Below, piece after piece: positions 45,381 through 46,650 of a stretch of 46,650 nucleotides of DNA. Below the pieces are notes generated by a model. It did no database searches, was not told where the DNA came from, and was given only the letters and a program-made list of their open reading frames with translations. The stretch comes from an uncultured Lachnospiraceae bacterium (lineage in GTDB: Bacteria; Bacillota; Clostridia; Lachnospirales; Lachnospiraceae), in contig CATOOV010000021.1 in assembly GCA_951801955.1 (NCBI GenBank), forward strand, positions 1 to 46,650, given 5' to 3'. Position numbers and translations under genes: made by a program. Each line of letters opens with the position of its first letter. The first letter of the stretch is position 1.

Positions 45381-45741
45381 TGTGTGGTTAATTGGAGTGC
45401 TTGCCGCGTTGGCGCTTGCCAGTTTTGGCGGGCTGTCGCTGTATTCGAAGCTGGGCACAAAGGAACCAGAGGCTGTGGTCTATTTGGAAGGGAAAGAACA
45501 GGGAAGATATGCTTTGTCAGAAGATACCAAAGTAAAGATTTCCTTGGAAAATGGCAATTACAATATTCTCAAGATTCAGCAGGGAAAAGCAGATATGGTA
45601 GAAGCCTCCTGTCCAGACAAGGTGTGTGTCAACCATCGTCCAGTAAGTATGCAGGGGGAAAGCCTGGTATGCCTGCCCAATCAAGTGGTAGTAGAGATTG
45701 AGAATGGTGAAGAAGGCGAGGTTGACGCCAGCGTCAATTGA
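45367..45741 (+). CDS. NusG domain II protein (EetA-like)
   Basis: The 124-residue membrane-anchored protein has one N-terminal helix (about 7-25) and an external NusG domain II-type fold with the conserved Cys pairs CPDKVC and SLVCLPN. Such proteins sit next to ApbE and Gx transporters in electron-transfer loci, where one is named EetA. The start lies inside the end of apbE, so translation is coupled. The biochemical role of the family is not settled. Confidence 0.85.
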   Translation: MKKSDVWLIGVLAALALASFGGLSLYSKLGTKEPEAVVYLEGKEQGRYALSEDTKVKISLENGNYNILKIQQGKADMVEASCPDKVCVNHRPVSMQGESLVCLPNQVVVEIENGEEGEVDASVN

Positions 45742-45777
45742 GAGGGTTTGGAAAAAGGGTTTGGAAAAGAGGGATTT

Positions 45778-46278
45778 ATGGCAAAGAAAACAGCTTACAT
45801 GGGAATGTTTACCGCTCTGGCATTTATATTTTCTTATATTGAATCACTTCTGCCTGTGAATCTTGGTATTCCAGGCGTTAAGCTTGGGCTGGCGAATCTG
45901 GTGGTGATTGTCGCCTTGTATCTTATGGGCGTGAAAGCTGCATGTATCTTGTCACTGGTGCGGATTTTATTGACAGGGCTTACGTATGGAAATCCTGTAA
46001 GCATGGTATACAGCCTTGCGGGCGGCGTCTTAAGTTTGGCTGTAATGATTCTTGTGAGGAGGTGGAAAGTCTTTTCTGTGACAGGAGTCAGTGTGCTTGG
46101 CGGCGTATTTCACAATGTGGGGCAGATTTTCGTTGCCGTTGTAGTGCTAGAGACACAAAGCCTGCTGTATTACCTGCCTGTATTGGTGCTGTCGGGGACG
46201 GTGGCTGGGACAGTAATCGGAATTGTTGCCTCCATTATTATCCGCCATTTGGAAAAAGCAATCCATGGTTTTGGCTAG
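45778..46278 (+). CDS. Gx transporter family membrane protein (EetB-like)
   Basis: The 166-residue protein has five or six membrane helices and the S-component-like opening MAKKTAYMGMFTALAFIFSYIESLLP, with GVKLGLANLVV and RILLTGLTYGNP. This family is annotated as Gx transporter or heptaprenyl diphosphate synthase component I, and as EetB in electron-transfer loci. I start at 45778 after GAGGGA; a longer reading begins ten codons earlier. It is the last gene of the apbE operon. Confidence 0.88.
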   Translation: MAKKTAYMGMFTALAFIFSYIESLLPVNLGIPGVKLGLANLVVIVALYLMGVKAACILSLVRILLTGLTYGNPVSMVYSLAGGVLSLAVMILVRRWKVFSVTGVSVLGGVFHNVGQIFVAVVVLETQSLLYYLPVLVLSGTVAGTVIGIVASIIIRHLEKAIHGFG

Positions 46279-46347
46279 AGTAATTTAACTGTTATATAAA
46301 AAGTGGAAAATATTAAATTTATTTTCCGATTTTTTCCAATATTATAC

Positions 46348-46376
46348 TTGAAATAATCCGATATATTTTATATAAT
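46348..46376 (+). promoter_or_regulatory. Strong promoter near the window end
   Basis: TTGAAA (46348-46353) and TATAAT (46371-46376) with a 17-bp spacer are near-consensus. Transcription would begin about 46383. The -10 overlaps the first ATG of a 46-codon reading frame (46375-46515), so that ATG is not in the transcript. Confidence 0.8.
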
Positions 46377-46382
46377 GCGTGA

Positions 46383-46650
46383 AGATTTAATGGCATTTTT
46401 AGATAATAAAGGTCTTGTTGCAAACGATATAAGTGGAACGAAAAGAGATGTAATGATACCCATTGGGTTTGTTATGAGATGTACGAGTATAGGGGGAATA
46501 GGTTTTGTACATTAAATAATAGTAATAGAGATGAGCAAAACTCATTGATTTAAAAGTAGGACTTGGCAGTCGGCTTCCGTAAATCGAAAAATAACGATTT
46601 TATGGCATAGCAAAGCTGACGTAAGTCCAAAACTTACGAAATCATAAGAC
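46383..46650 (+). ncRNA. Candidate structured RNA (runs off the window)
   Basis: Downstream of a strong promoter lies a series of stems: ATGAG/CTCAT (about 46532-46546), then a long arm made of GGACTT/AAGTCC (46559-46564 with 46623-46628), GTCGGCTT/AAGCTGAC (46569-46576 with 46613-46620, one G-T), and CCGTAAATCG/CGATTTTATGG (46577-46586 with 46595-46605, one bulge). GTAAGT (46621-46626) can alternatively pair with ACTTAC (46632-46637). No convincing protein start with a ribosome binding site is present. I do not recognise the RNA family. Confidence 0.45.

Noticed and set aside
46375-46515. 46-codon reading frame after the Gx transporter
   Set aside because: Its ATG overlaps the -10 of a strong promoter and it has no ribosome binding site; an internal ATG at 46390 is only a few bases after the expected transcription start.

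Overview
The window reads as a stretch of chromosome from a gut-type Lachnospiraceae/Clostridia bacterium. This is an inference from gene content: dapL plus dapF, a glnA next to an ANTAR protein, glgC/glgD, spoVG, a DnaD/DnaI-like primosome pair, and large secreted glycosidases with Big_2/Fn3 tails. I see no rRNA, tRNA, CRISPR array, transposase or phage gene. I call 34 protein genes; most are housekeeping.

Layout. 1-1.85 kb: guaB on the minus strand, with two tandem copies of a structured repeat at its 3' end. 2.1-7.0 kb: hisA (eukaryotic type), glnA, an ANTAR regulator, dapF and dapL. 7.3-17.9 kb: a polysaccharide-degradation operon of three genes: a 2022-residue enzyme joining a GH30-type and a GH43_24-type catalytic domain, a 1196-residue parallel beta-helix protein with the same C-terminal tail, and a SurA/PrsA-like lipoprotein. 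The first enzyme points to type II arabinogalactan. 18.1-23.6 kb: a two-component system divergent from an ABC-2 type exporter. 23.7-26.4 kb: a CsoR-like regulator, two paralogous XRE regulators and a short-chain dehydrogenase, with odd noncoding DNA between them. 26.4-27.9 kb: a long inverted repeat, hpf, and duplicated repeats. 27.9-33.1 kb (minus): prs, a DnaI/DnaC-like loader, a DnaD-like protein, murC; four perfect DnaA boxes lie between murC and the primosome genes. 33.4-36.1 kb: glgC, glgD, spoVG. 36.3-37.1 kb: a secreted Fn3/SH3 protein. 37.5-43.9 kb: uppP, pth, mfd, a SurA/PrsA-like lipoprotein with an acidic tail. 44.3-46.3 kb: ApbE flavinyltransferase, NusG-domain-II protein and Gx transporter, resembling the FmnB/EetA/EetB part of Gram-positive extracellular electron transfer loci. 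The last 370 bp hold a strong promoter followed by an RNA-like set of hairpins that runs off the window.

The most unusual signal is a family of about 170-bp intergenic elements, six copies, all on the same strand. Each has three consecutive stem-loops. The arms differ between copies but stay complementary, and the copies sit at the 3' ends of genes, starting in a terminator T-run in two cases and ending at a stop codon of a minus-strand gene in three. This paired variation suggests selection on a folded RNA or DNA hairpin. Other second-look items are the DnaA box cluster, the inverted repeat around copy 3, operator-like palindromes beside four genes or operons, and the RNA-like end of the window.
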